A DNA stretch of 63,728 bases, from positions 1 to 63,728 of the forward strand of contig JAIQEY010000036.1 of assembly GCA_020073565.1 (NCBI GenBank), written 5' to 3'. The position numbers and the translations under genes were made by a program. Numbering within the stretch: position 1 is the stretch's first letter; each line of letters begins with the position of its first letter. Positions 36,131 through 45,512 of this stretch are shown piece by piece. Source of the DNA: Terriglobia bacterium. Lineage in GTDB: Bacteria > Acidobacteriota > Terriglobia > Terriglobales > Acidobacteriaceae. Under the pieces are notes generated by a model. The model had not been told where the DNA came from, searched no databases, and saw only the letters and a list, made by a program, of their open reading frames with translations.

Positions 36131-38748
36131 TGAGTTTGATGCGCAGGGCTGCTCAGGGCTCTGCCCAAAAGCATCTGCGGCAAGAAAGGCCCATTATCGC
36201 CCATCGTGAGCAGAGTACCTAGATCGAATCCCATGAAGCCGGTGTTGCTCGCCACGACGATCCGGTCCGGCTCCCCATAGGCATAAATCAAACCCGGCGC
36301 AGAGTTAGCCGTGAGCGCATCGATGGACTGCCGCTGCTGGGGAGTCAGGGCTCCGCTGGATTTCAGTTGCTCGGCAATTGGTTCCACCACCGGACCGAGG
36401 TTGTGATAGAAAATCGCCGAGAAGTTCGTGTATCCGTCGCTGGGCAGTAGAGCCTGAAAGGCCGGCGAATGCGTCAGCGCATATCCTGCCTGGCGAGCTT
36501 GAATGGCACGGGAGATGGTACCGAGATCAGGCGCGGCGATCAGGTAGCTGTCGACAAACGTGTAGTCCACTTCAGAATTCGCGTGGTTCGGACTGCTGAT
36601 GACATAGTAAGTCTGCGAACCGACCTTCCGCGTCGCCAGCTGGAGCGAGTGGCCTTGCGCGTTGCCCTCGCGATTGAAGCTGTCAACCAGTTTCGCCATC
36701 GTCGCCTGCAGGGTTGAGGGATCGTACACTTCAAGAATTAGCTTCCACCGCGGCGTCGGCAGCACCGGGCCATCGAACGCCATCGTAACTTCACCACCAA
36801 GAGGAGCCGTGATGTCATCGAGCACATTCACGCCAGTCTTGGCTTCGAACTCGGCCACGTGCTGCGCGAAGTTAGCATCGCCACTGCCGGCCATCTGGAA
36901 GACTTCCTCCATGATGCTTCTCGGATTCTTTATCACCGCCGAGGTCACCATGCTGGCCTCGGGAGAGACGAATTCCAACGACCCCATGGAAGCAGGCGCA
37001 GCCAACCACGATGCCACCCCTTGTCGCTGGGACGCGAATGTCAAGGCCGCTTGATTTTCGGTCTTGCCGCTTACTTCGCGGTGCTCCATCGTCAGGTAGC
37101 GCACGTCCCCGATCCCCGGTGGCAGGTCGTTGCTGCTGCTACCGACATGTACGTTCTGCACGACGATTTGTTCCATGTCTGCGCAGAAAAGCCATCCCGC
37201 CCCCTGCTGGTAAGCGCGGGCAATCTGCTGATAGAACGGCGTTTGTGCAAAGGCGCTGCCGTTGCCTTGCCGTGCACGCATTGCCGCACGCTGCAACTCC
37301 ACCGCATCCGGACTGGCGATCAATAGGTCATCAGTCAGGTAGACCAACAGCGGGTGATTGGGCGCGGGTGTTACCGCCCCCGGGTCATGGACCATCTGCA
37401 GTGCGGGTTGCGACTGGTCTGAACTCAGCCGTCGGCTCTCGCTTTGCAGAAAGGCTTCCAGTCCCGGCTGCCGCACTCGGGCAAGCACGATCGGTGCGGT
37501 ATAAGTCGTGCCCGTCTTCCCCGCGGCGAACACGATCTCGTCGCCCAGATAGCTGCTGAAGGTCTTCATGTGATCCAGTACATCCGCGAGTTTCGGGCTG
37601 CTTCCTTTTTGCTGTTGCCGCCACCAGTTCCGTAACGCCGGGCTCTGCTGCAGCCGGTCCTGGAACAGCCGAGTGGCTTCCTCCAGAGTGTTCGCGAGAT
37701 TGGGAATCGCTGCGTAGACCACGGTATTGTCAGGAAGGTACGGCAAAAGATCGGAACTGTAGCGCAGTCCGGGTCCCGGAATGGCTGCAAACTGTTTCTG
37801 CAGGACCGCGAAATCTCCCAGCAAGGCAAGGTACTTCGCGGCGTTCCTGCTCCATGCGATTTCATTCTGGATCGGGACTTTCGAGACGTTGGCGCTCGAC
37901 GTTGCTTCGTCTCCCGCGCGCAGTTCGGTGGTCCGCACCCCATAGTCCACCCGGACCACGCCCTCGATCACGGCCACGCGCGAGCCCTTGATCCCGCGGT
38001 TGACCGAGAAGATCGTCCCTTTCACCGAGACCAGGCAATCGTCCGTCGCCACATACAGGCGGCCCGTGCGCTGCTTGGCCGCTTGGACAATCACCTGGCC
38101 GCCGTCCAGATGAATCGTCGTGCCGTTCCATGCGCGCGACAGCGAAATGTCGGCGCGCTCTCCCATCTCGACCAGCGAGCCGTCGAGCAACCGCACCACC
38201 GCGCTCGAACCTTTTGCCGTGCGAATCTCGTCTCCGCTGCGGATCTCGTACCCCGCTGGGATCATCCGTACATTGTCGCCAATTACAGCGTAGAGCGAGC
38301 CGTCCACATTCTGAACGGCTCCATGGACGACGTGTTGCCCGGGAAAGATTCCCATCGACAGCGCGAGTGTGGCAAACGCAACCGCGACAACCGCAGTGGC
38401 AGCCACTGCCCATCGCCAAAATGGGAACCGCGGGCGCTTCAATTCAGGCCGCCAAACGGCCTGTAATTGGCCATCACGCGTGCGCTCCAGGGCGTGCCGG
38501 CACCCGACACAGGTGTGGACGTGATCCTCGAACAACAGCGCGCGAGGCCCGGGCAGCTGCTTCCCGAGATATCCTGGGATGAGTGCCTGAAAATCTTCAC
38601 AGCTTCGCAGCTTTTGGGTGCTGATATCCACTGTCGGAGATCCGGCAATCGAGCTCCACACGCGCTCGCCCGCCTGCGCAACCACTTTGTCATCCACTTG
38701 TTCGTTTCGAATCGCCGACAGCAAACGGTCGAACTTCTGATTCATCAT
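36127..38748 (-). CDS. Anti-sigma/FecR-domain membrane protein with long ectodomain
   Basis: 873 residues. The N-terminal ~100 residues are cytoplasmic and carry an anti-sigma zinc motif H76xxxC80xxC83 with Cys50 nearby. A transmembrane helix is at ~112-133. Residues ~165-268 form a FecR domain ([42 protein letters not shown]). About 600 further extracytoplasmic residues look like a DUF3352-type domain ([37 protein letters not shown]). The gene overlaps the sigma gene and the ABC ATPase gene by 4 nt each. It should sequester the upstream sigma factor and sense an envelope signal; the long ectodomain may be the sensor. Both points are inference from domains and context. Confidence 0.85.
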   Translation of the reverse strand: MMNQKFDRLLSAIRNEQVDDKVVAQAGERVWSSIAGSPTVDISTQKLRSCEDFQALIPGYLGKQLPGPRALLFEDHVHTCVGCRHALERTRDGQLQAVWRPELKRPRFPFWRWAVAATAVVAVAFATLALSMGIFPGQHVVHGAVQNVDGSLYAVIGDNVRMIPAGYEIRSGDEIRTAKGSSAVVRLLDGSLVEMGERADISLSRAWNGTTIHLDGGQVIVQAAKQRTGRLYVATDDCLVSVKGTIFSVNRGIKGSRVAVIEGVVRVDYGVRTTELRAGDEATSSANVSKVPIQNEIAWSRNAAKYLALLGDFAVLQKQFAAIPGPGLRYSSDLLPYLPDNTVVYAAIPNLANTLEEATRLFQDRLQQSPALRNWWRQQQKGSSPKLADVLDHMKTFSSYLGDEIVFAAGKTGTTYTAPIVLARVRQPGLEAFLQSESRRLSSDQSQPALQMVHDPGAVTPAPNHPLLVYLTDDLLIASPDAVELQRAAMRARQGNGSAFAQTPFYQQIARAYQQGAGWLFCADMEQIVVQNVHVGSSSNDLPPGIGDVRYLTMEHREVSGKTENQAALTFASQRQGVASWLAAPASMGSLEFVSPEASMVTSAVIKNPRSIMEEVFQMAGSGDANFAQHVAEFEAKTGVNVLDDITAPLGGEVTMAFDGPVLPTPRWKLILEVYDPSTLQATMAKLVDSFNREGNAQGHSLQLATRKVGSQTYYVISSPNHANSEVDYTFVDSYLIAAPDLGTISRAIQARQAGYALTHSPAFQALLPSDGYTNFSAIFYHNLGPVVEPIAEQLKSSGALTPQQRQSIDALTANSAPGLIYAYGEPDRIVVASNTGFMGFDLGTLLTMGDNGPFLPQMLLGRALSSPAHQTQ

Positions 38749-39308
38749 GACCTGTCTCCTAGATACGGACGAAGCTCCTTGCGGAGCTGTTGCCGGGTGC
38801 GATGGACTATGACCGCGACCAGCACCTGGGAAATGCCGAGCATGCGCGCAATCTGCGGATTGCTGAGGCCCTCGAGGAAGCGCAGGGCAAAGATCTCCGC
38901 CGGCCTCGGCTTAAGTTGGGCCAGCGCCCGCCCCAACGCCTGCCTTAGATCGCCTGTATTGTTCGGTGCAGTCTCAACGGGGAGATCGGGGAGTTCGACG
39001 GTTGGATTGACCTGTCGCGATCGAATCACATCCAGGGCAGCATTGATAGCTGCCCGGCGTAAATAGCTCTCCTCATTCTCGATCATCTCTTCGATCCCAT
39101 CAGCGCTGGTTCTCCGGCGGACGAGCCGTAGAAAGACGGTCTGGAGCACATCCTCCGCGTCGGCCGCGTTGCCCGTGATCCGGTACGCCGTGCGGAATAC
39201 CAAACCGTGGTGCGCCCGATAAGCTTGCTCGAGTCCGTCCGGGATCACGATCTTCGACTCCTCAACCAGTACGCTTGGCAGGGTACGCCTCCTGTCACTT
39301 TCTTTCAC
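38745..39308 (-). CDS. ECF RNA polymerase sigma factor, first gene of a six-gene operon
   Basis: 187 residues from a GTG. Region 2 is at ~28-100 (LEQAYRAHHGLVFRTAYRITGNAADAEDVLQTVFLRL) and region 4 at ~125-180 (LKPRPAEIFALRFLEGLSNPQIARMLGISQ). AGGAGG lies just inside the reading frame at codons 6-8, so initiation a little downstream (at CTG) is conceivable, but the upstream GTG keeps the usual N-terminus. Its stop overlaps the anti-sigma/FecR start as ATGA. It probably autoregulates the operon. Confidence 0.9.
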   Translation of the reverse strand: MKESDRRRTLPSVLVEESKIVIPDGLEQAYRAHHGLVFRTAYRITGNAADAEDVLQTVFLRLVRRRTSADGIEEMIENEESYLRRAAINAALDVIRSRQVNPTVELPDLPVETAPNNTGDLRQALGRALAQLKPRPAEIFALRFLEGLSNPQIARMLGISQVLVAVIVHRTRQQLRKELRPYLGDRS

Positions 39309-39567
39309 AACTAAAGACGGAGGACAGCCTGAATTATTACAGTCAGCCTGGTTCGATCGAAATGCAGCAAGGTTCGCCGGAACGCCGCGTTTGTTTACAG
39401 CGTCAGCTCAGACCTTCGTCGGCCAGCAAGTCGTTCGAACTGGTTTCAAAAATCGGTTTTGGGAAGGGTACAGCTTCCGCCGTGCCGCTCGGAGCCTCAA
39501 CGAATGCGGGCTTTAGCCCCTGAGTTCTAGTCACTTACCGTTTGGCGGGAGGTAGTATCTTTAGCCA
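39309..39567. other. Divergent promoter region with REP-like copy B
   Basis: 259 nt between the divergent ECF operon and the TIR-NACHT-WD40 gene. The right half holds the palindromic element at 39459-39527. The left part should carry the ECF operon promoter; on the minus strand TGTAATAAT near 39330-39340 resembles an extended -10 box, but no -35 is convincing. Confidence 0.4.
39459..39527. repeat. REP-like palindromic intergenic element, copy B
   Basis: The same block order as copy A at 17754: TTGGGAAGGG, then AC(A)GCTTCCGCCGTGCC as a slightly decayed first hairpin, ~22 nt spacer, GGGCTTTAGCCC as second hairpin, and CTGAG(T)TCT. The first hairpin carries mismatches (TACAGCT versus CACGGCT in copy A), so this copy is more degraded. 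Confidence 0.65.
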
Positions 39568-42500
39568 GTGAGCACAACGCCGCGGACATCAGCAAGTCAA
39601 TGCATCTTCCTGAGTTATGGGCGTCTCGATGCCAAGGAGTTGGCGGTCAGGCTGCGGGACGATCTCACGACGCGGGGGTACCGAGTCTGGCTCGACGAGG
39701 GAGAGATACGAGCCGGTCGGAGTTGGGAGGAACAGATCGAGCAAGCAGTGCTCTCCTCGGATCTGTTCGTTGCCCTCCTGACGCCCCACGCGGTACGGCG
39801 ACCAGACGGCGTCTGCTTGGACGAGATCAGTTTGGCTCGGTACAGCCGGCGGAAGATCGTTCCGGCCATGGTGATTCCGTGTCGTCCTCCGTTGGGGATC
39901 TACCGGCTGGACTGGGTGGACTTTCAGCACTGGCAACTGCCGGCGGAGTATGAGAGGGCACTCGAGCGGCTGCTGGAGGCGATTGCGCAACCGAGCGAGA
40001 TGGTCGAGGGCGCGTGCGCGCGAGTCTTTGCTAAGCTGCGGCCACAGGACTTCGGAGCTGAGATCTCACGTTTGACGCGGGATTTCATTGGTCGTAAATG
40101 GTTGGAAAGGGAGTTGCAGCGGTGGCTAGAGGAGGAGGGGGACGGGCGCGTCTTCTTCGTCACCGGTGATCCCGGGGCCGGCAAGTCGGCCGTGCTGGCC
40201 CGCCTGATCGAGAAGCATCCGCAGGTGGTGGCGTATCACTTCTGTGTTGCCAGTCTCAGCGAAACTCTAGATCCGCCGCGGTTCGTCACTTCGATCGCGG
40301 CCCAGTTGGCGACGCAGTTGGTCGGGTACCGGGCGGCCCTGGATGCGGTTGATTTGGAGGACACGGGCGACGCCGACGCAGGAATGCTGCTTCGCAGGCT
40401 GGTGGCCGAACCGTTGCGGGCCGAGAAACCGGAGCGGCCAATGCTGATCGTGGTCGATGGCCTCGACGAAGCGCTAGAGCGGGGCGGGCGCACGATTCCT
40501 CAGGTGTTGCGCGAGCGCCTGGATGACCTGCCGCCGTGGGTGCGTTTGGTGCTCAGCAGCCGCAAGCTCCCGGCGGTGCTGGACTCGTTCAGCCGTTTCC
40601 GACCACACGAGATCGACGCGGCCTCCCCGGAAAACCTCGGAGACATAGAGCGATACCTGGACGCGAAGCTGCGTCAGTCACCAACGGTGTTGGCGGCGTT
40701 GCGCGACGGAGCGGAGCGCAAGGGGATAGTCGAGGCGATCTGCCGCAAGGGTGAAGGAAATTTCCTCTACGTTGTGCAAGTGATGGCGGCGATCGAAGCG
40801 GGGCGGCTCGATGTGCACCGGCCGGAAGCATTCCCCGACGGGCTGGTAGGAATCTATCAGAGCTTCTTCGAACGGCTGTTTCCAACCAGCCAGGAGTACG
40901 AAGGGGCGCGGGCGCTGTTAGAAGTTATCGTCGCGGGGCGAGAGTCGCTTTCCGCGGAGCAGATCGCAACTTTCGCCGATCGCGATGTTTTCGAGGTGGA
41001 ACGGAATCTTGAAAAGGTCGCCGCGTTCTTCCCGCTGCGCGGCGGGAAATACCACACGTATCACAAATCGATCATCGATTGGTTGGGCGGCGGGGCAGGG
41101 CAAAGCAGGGTGTATCGTCTCGATCTGCGAAGCGCTCACCGTCGAATCGCGGCCAAACTGCTAGCCAACTACCAGACAGACAGCGCGGAGGTGTTCCTCC
41201 TGGCACACCTGCCGGCCCACCTCATCGCCGCCAGGCAGTGGGCCGAGTTGGAGGACCTGCTAACGGACCTCCAGTTCCTGCAGGCCAAGGCGTCGGCGGG
41301 GATGGTCACGATGCTGGCAGACGATCTCCGAGAGGCTGTCAAGGCGCTGCCCGCCGACCGCCCAAATCAGCGCGTGCTGCGTGTGATCGAGGAAGCACTC
41401 GGCATGGACCTCGGGTTTATTTCCAGACACCCTGGGGCACTGTTTCAGTGTCTCTGGAATCGCTGCTGGTGGTATGACTCGCTGGATGCGTCCAAGCACT
41501 TCGCGCCACCCGCGGGCGGCTGGCCAGTCGAGGGGCCCACGTGGATGCGACCCGGGCCCAAAATACACGAACTGGCTGAGCAGTGGCGGGCGGCGAAGGA
41601 GCGTCGGGAACCGGGTTTCATCTGGTTACGGTCGCGCCGGCCACTGCCGACGCAGCCGGCGAGCGGCATTCTGTGTGTGCTGCGGCCCGGAGGCGGGGCC
41701 GATCCGCGACCGGACACCCCGGTCGGCGATCATTTTCCGGCGTTGAACAGCGTCTTCTTGTCACCGGATGGTCGTTTGGTGGCGTGTACGCTGAAGACGA
41801 GTTTTCACGCCGTCGCGCGGGTACTGGTCTTTGATGTGGACGATGGTCGATTACTCACCTCGATCGCCGCCTCAGCAAAGCATCTCGCATTCTCGCCAGA
41901 CGGTCGGTGGCTTGTGACGGGTTCCGCATTCTCGGAGGACGCGGCGCGTGTGTGGGAAATCGCCAGCGGCCGGGAGATCGCGAAGTTGGGCCGGGGAGCG
42001 TTCCACACCGTCGCGTTCTCGCCGGACGGACACCGCATCGTGGCGGTCAGTGAGCACGAGTTGCAGGTGTGGGAGGTCCCCACGTTGGCAGGAAAATCGG
42101 CCCAATTAGCTTGGTCGCGTCCCCACTCGCGAAAGCACGACTGGCTGAAGCGAGCGACATGGACGCGCGTCGCGTTCTCTCCGGACGGAGCGCAACTCGT
42201 GGTGGATCGCGAGGTTCTCGACGCCACCAGCGCGCGGCACTTAATTTCGTTGGGCGGCTCGGAGGGAATTCGGTGTGCCTGCTTTTCGCCCAAGGGAGAA
42301 CGACTGGCTTTGGCCTACGACGACAACACGCTGCAGGTGTGGGAGACCGCTAGCGGGCAGTCGTTGGCCGGTGCTACGGTTCGTTCTGTGGCGGAGCACT
42401 TGGCGTTTTCAGCCGATGGTCAGCGAATCTTCTCGGCTGGAGCCGAGGGAGAGCCGGTTCTGGCGTGGGCGCCGGACCTCGTAGGCGCTAGCGCGATGTC

Positions 42501-43257
42501 GGTCGTGGTGCCGTCGTGGGACCCGGGGAGGCTCGCCTTTTCCGGGGACGGGCAGAGGATTGCCGTCGCGCCCCGATTGACCGGAGGCGGAGAGATCGTA
42601 CAGGTCTACCGGTTGGTAGAAGGGGCACAGAGACCCGGGCAATTGGCGGCGCATTCGAGCATGGTACTGTGGTCGGCGTTCCTAGAGGCCGGCAGACGGA
42701 TGCTATCGGTTTCCGGCCGCGACGCGCGACTTTGGAACACGGCCACAGCGGAGCCGGAGGCCCACTACCCGTTGGCGCGGGGCGTCACGCAAAAGCAGTT
42801 CGCGTTGTCCGCTGACGCTCGTTTCTTGGCGTATCGGACGGGAATGTCGGACGAACAGGTAAGCGCAGTGGCCTGGGCTATGGGCCAAGGAGTGTCGTGG
42901 GAAGATCTTCAAGGGACTAACGAGTTGCCGGAGGTAGTCGGGATCGACTTAACCAGTGGCGACACATGCCGCATCTCCAAGGACGGAGATAAGGTCGTGT
43001 TCCCAGACGGACAGGAAGCGCCGCTGGTTAGCAAGCCGGAATTGACCGGAGCCGTAGCACCAGCGCGCCCACAGTGGCGGGCGCAGAAGACAGGGTCGGA
43101 GACGGTGATCCATGCGGCCGACACGGATCGAGCGGTTGCATGGTTTCCGGCGCCGCTGGACGAACTTACGCCGCATCCCTCTGGGCGAACCTGGACCGGT
43201 TCAGAAGGGAACGACGTGTACCTGCTCACACTGGAAGGAGGACCTGAGGATGCATGA
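39568..43257 (+). CDS. TIR-NACHT-WD40 STAND protein
   Basis: 1229 residues from GTG. Residues ~10-145 form a TIR domain (CIFLSYGRLDAKELAVRL; SSDLFVALLTPHAV; candidate catalytic Glu86 in LDEISLARY). A NACHT/AAA-type ATPase follows: Walker A GDPGAGKSA (200-208) and Walker B LIVVDGLDEA (293-302), the latter the NACHT consensus; winged-helix-like and helical parts extend to ~690. About eight WD40 repeats lie at ~715-1080, then a ~150-residue tail. The order effector-NTPase-sensor is that of STAND immune receptors: ligand binding by WD40 would trigger oligomerisation and TIR NAD cleavage. Antiphage or abortive-infection function is plausible but unproven. It stands alone with no obvious partner gene. 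Confidence 0.9.
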   Translation: MSTTPRTSASQCIFLSYGRLDAKELAVRLRDDLTTRGYRVWLDEGEIRAGRSWEEQIEQAVLSSDLFVALLTPHAVRRPDGVCLDEISLARYSRRKIVPAMVIPCRPPLGIYRLDWVDFQHWQLPAEYERALERLLEAIAQPSEMVEGACARVFAKLRPQDFGAEISRLTRDFIGRKWLERELQRWLEEEGDGRVFFVTGDPGAGKSAVLARLIEKHPQVVAYHFCVASLSETLDPPRFVTSIAAQLATQLVGYRAALDAVDLEDTGDADAGMLLRRLVAEPLRAEKPERPMLIVVDGLDEALERGGRTIPQVLRERLDDLPPWVRLVLSSRKLPAVLDSFSRFRPHEIDAASPENLGDIERYLDAKLRQSPTVLAALRDGAERKGIVEAICRKGEGNFLYVVQVMAAIEAGRLDVHRPEAFPDGLVGIYQSFFERLFPTSQEYEGARALLEVIVAGRESLSAEQIATFADRDVFEVERNLEKVAAFFPLRGGKYHTYHKSIIDWLGGGAGQSRVYRLDLRSAHRRIAAKLLANYQTDSAEVFLLAHLPAHLIAARQWAELEDLLTDLQFLQAKASAGMVTMLADDLREAVKALPADRPNQRVLRVIEEALGMDLGFISRHPGALFQCLWNRCWWYDSLDASKHFAPPAGGWPVEGPTWMRPGPKIHELAEQWRAAKERREPGFIWLRSRRPLPTQPASGILCVLRPGGGADPRPDTPVGDHFPALNSVFLSPDGRLVACTLKTSFHAVARVLVFDVDDGRLLTSIAASAKHLAFSPDGRWLVTGSAFSEDAARVWEIASGREIAKLGRGAFHTVAFSPDGHRIVAVSEHELQVWEVPTLAGKSAQLAWSRPHSRKHDWLKRATWTRVAFSPDGAQLVVDREVLDATSARHLISLGGSEGIRCACFSPKGERLALAYDDNTLQVWETASGQSLAGATVRSVAEHLAFSADGQRIFSAGAEGEPVLAWAPDLVGASAMSVVVPSWDPGRLAFSGDGQRIAVAPRLTGGGEIVQVYRLVEGAQRPGQLAAHSSMVLWSAFLEAGRRMLSVSGRDARLWNTATAEPEAHYPLARGVTQKQFALSADARFLAYRTGMSDEQVSAVAWAMGQGVSWEDLQGTNELPEVVGIDLTSGDTCRISKDGDKVVFPDGQEAPLVSKPELTGAVAPARPQWRAQKTGSETVIHAADTDRAVAWFPAPLDELTPHPSGRTWTGSEGNDVYLLTLEGGPEDA

Positions 43258-43620
43258 AGCGCGATACCCGGTCCGGCGCCTTCGCATACCCCGGCGATCG
43301 AACTTACCCGATCTTCGGTTCACCCAACGCGTTCGGAGTGCTCATCCCGCTCTTACGGGATTAAGCGTGGCGACGAACGCGTGCTCGAAGTGTTACGTTT
43401 TGCTACTAGTGAGCTCGCCGGGCGCTCGCGCTGGGCGTTCCTTGATGTATTCTCGGGTGCTCAGGAGGCCGTCTCCAGTGGACCAAAGTTCGCGTATCCT
43501 CAATGAAATTCGCTCGTTTGGGGGACTTTTGAGGGTTATCGGGCCATGCCCCCGGCTCTCCTGACTGTCAGGTCGAAAACTTGCCAAACGTAATAAAAGA
43601 ATGTAAAAAGAAACCCGCGG
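43258..43620. other. Intergenic region before the DeoR operon
   Basis: 363 nt with no supportable gene. It contains the palindrome listed at 43560-43572 and an A-rich stretch (AATAAAAGAATGTAAAAAG, 43590-43610) just before the regulator gene, consistent with a regulated promoter. Confidence 0.45.
43560..43572. promoter_or_regulatory. Palindrome upstream of DeoR gene, candidate operator
   Basis: CCTGAC-T-GTCAGG is a perfect 13-nt palindrome 48 nt before the DeoR-family start codon and next to an AT-rich stretch. DeoR-family proteins usually autoregulate, so this is a reasonable operator candidate. It occurs only once in this upstream region. Confidence 0.35.
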
Positions 43621-44409
43621 GTGTTCGTCGTGGAAAGAGCCGAAGGTCTGCTTAACGAGGAAAGAAGGCGCGCCATTCTGCACGCCCTGAACCGCGACGG
43701 CCGGGTGCTAGTGAAGGATTTGGCGTCGTCTTTCCAGATTTCTCAGATCACAATCCGAAAAGACCTGGAAGTACTTCAGAGCCGCGGCCTTCTGCATCGC
43801 ACGCACGGTGGTGCCTTGACTCCACCGACTGGAGCACTGAGCGACCTTTCGCTGCAGGAGAAGGAAAAGCTGCACCGTGCGGAAAAAGTGCGGATTGCTC
43901 AAGCTGCGGTCCAGTTCGTCGAAGAAGGCCAATCGATCCTGTTGGATTCGGGAACGACGACGATGGCGATCGCACGAGCGCTGCGCAATTTCCGCAGGCT
44001 CACCGTGATCACCAATGCCATCAACATCGCTGCCGAGTTGGCCAACTCCGAGATTGAAGTGATCCTGACAGGAGGCACCGTCCGCAAGAATTCCTTTTCA
44101 CTGGTCGGCCCTCTCGCCGAGGAAACGCTCCGGCATCTGAGTGCGGACATCTTGTTCCTCGGCGTCGACGGCTTTGACACACGCCTCGGATTGAGTACGC
44201 CGAATCTGCAAGAAGCCAAGGTCAATCGTGTCATGGTCGAGATCTCCCGGAAGGCGGTGGCGGTCTGCGACTCGAGCAAGTTCGGGCGGCGGAGCCTTTC
44301 GACCATCGTTCCACCGAATGCCATTCATCAAGTCATTACCGACAAGAAGATCGCGAAGACAGATTTGCAAAATCTCAAAGACGCCGGAGTTGCGCTGACG
44401 TTGGTATAG
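43621..44409 (+). CDS. DeoR-family transcriptional regulator
   Basis: 262 residues from GTG (another GTG 9 nt later is possible). The N-terminal DeoR helix-turn-helix is clear: RRRAILHALNRDGRVLVKDLASSFQISQITIRKDLEVL then GLLHRTHGGA. The C-terminal DeoRC effector domain (~80-250) contains ILLDSGTTTMAIARAL, VITNAINIA, EVILTGGTVRKNSFSLVGPLAE and FLGVDGFD, which bind a sugar phosphate in the AgaR/GlpR type. It is followed within 11 nt by the SIS gene and then PfkB, so it should control this sugar operon. Confidence 0.93.
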   Translation: MFVVERAEGLLNEERRRAILHALNRDGRVLVKDLASSFQISQITIRKDLEVLQSRGLLHRTHGGALTPPTGALSDLSLQEKEKLHRAEKVRIAQAAVQFVEEGQSILLDSGTTTMAIARALRNFRRLTVITNAINIAAELANSEIEVILTGGTVRKNSFSLVGPLAEETLRHLSADILFLGVDGFDTRLGLSTPNLQEAKVNRVMVEISRKAVAVCDSSKFGRRSLSTIVPPNAIHQVITDKKIAKTDLQNLKDAGVALTLV

Positions 44410-44420
44410 CGGGACCAAAC

Positions 44421-45503
44421 ATGCCTCTGACACAAATCAATCCGCCGCCCCACATGCTCCGGGAGATACTCTCCCAACCGGAGTGTTGGTCGGAATGCAT
44501 TCGACAACTCGAGAATGATGCGATCCTGCGCGAAATCAGTACGAACGTACCTGCCGACAGCGAGTGGCTGTTTGTAGGCTGCGGTACGAGCTATTATTTG
44601 GCGCTTTCGGCAGCCGCAAGTTTTTCCGCAATCTCCGGGATGCCCGCCCGGGCTGTACCTGCCTCCGAGGTATTGCTTTTTCCTGATGCCGTGCTGCCGA
44701 AACGCCGGCCCATCGTTCCAGTCCTGATTTCCCGCTCGGGACGGACGACCGAGGTTGTCAAAGCCAGAAATTATCTTGAGGACGAGAGAGGTATCCGCGC
44801 CATCGCGATCACTTGTGCGGCAGATCAGGCGTTGGCCCAAGCCTCAAGCTTCCCGATTGTTCTCTCGGCTGCGGAGGAATTGAGCACCGTCATGACCCGG
44901 TCGTTCAGTTCGATGTTGCTTGGTCTGCAATACCTCGCGGCAACCCTCATGGATGACATGGGCGTGATGCAATCACTCAAACATCTGCCGAAGGCGGCGG
45001 AGTCGCTGTTTCGTGAGACACCGCCTCGCTTGCGCGACTTTGTCGGCCGGCATGATTTTGACGACTACGTTTTTCTTGGGCACGGTCCCTTCTACGGAAT
45101 CGCTTGCGAAGCCGCGCTGAAAGTAATGGAGTCGTCCTGCAGCTACGCGCAAAGCTTCCACAGCTTGGAATTCCGACATGGTCCCAAATCCATCGTGAGC
45201 GCGAAGACACTGGTCGGTTTCTTTCTCTCGGATTCCGGATACGCCGCGGAAGTCGACCTCTTGGAAGAAATCAAGAGCTTGGGCGCAATCACGTTCGTCG
45301 TCACTCCGCGAGTCGATAACCGCGTGCGGGCGGGGGCAGATTTGTTGGTCGAAGTACCCATGCCGGGTCCAGAGTGCTTGAGGCTGGCAGGTTGCATCCC
45401 CTGGGGACAACTCCTGGGACTCTACACCGGGCTCAAGAAAGGGCTGAATCCGGACTCGCCGCGCAATCTTAGCCAGGTCGTCATCCTCAACGAGATTCCC
45501 TAG
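44421..45503 (+). CDS. SIS-domain sugar isomerase/deaminase-like protein
   Basis: 360 residues with two SIS domains in the AgaS/FrlB/GlmS-isomerase manner: first SIS around 46-165 (LFVGCGTSYYLALSAA; VLISRSGRTTEVVKA), second around 205-335 (DYVFLGHGPFYGIACEAALKVMESS; FRHGPKSIV). The residues that cradle a phosphosugar (Ser/Thr in CGTSYY and SRSGRT) are present. There is no glutaminase domain, so it is not a glucosamine-6-P synthase; aldose-ketose isomerisation or deamination of an aminosugar phosphate is likely. It lies between the DeoR regulator and the PfkB kinase with gaps of 9-11 nt. Confidence 0.88.
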   Translation: MPLTQINPPPHMLREILSQPECWSECIRQLENDAILREISTNVPADSEWLFVGCGTSYYLALSAAASFSAISGMPARAVPASEVLLFPDAVLPKRRPIVPVLISRSGRTTEVVKARNYLEDERGIRAIAITCAADQALAQASSFPIVLSAAEELSTVMTRSFSSMLLGLQYLAATLMDDMGVMQSLKHLPKAAESLFRETPPRLRDFVGRHDFDDYVFLGHGPFYGIACEAALKVMESSCSYAQSFHSLEFRHGPKSIVSAKTLVGFFLSDSGYAAEVDLLEEIKSLGAITFVVTPRVDNRVRAGADLLVEVPMPGPECLRLAGCIPWGQLLGLYTGLKKGLNPDSPRNLSQVVILNEIP

Positions 45504-45512
45504 GAAAGTTCC

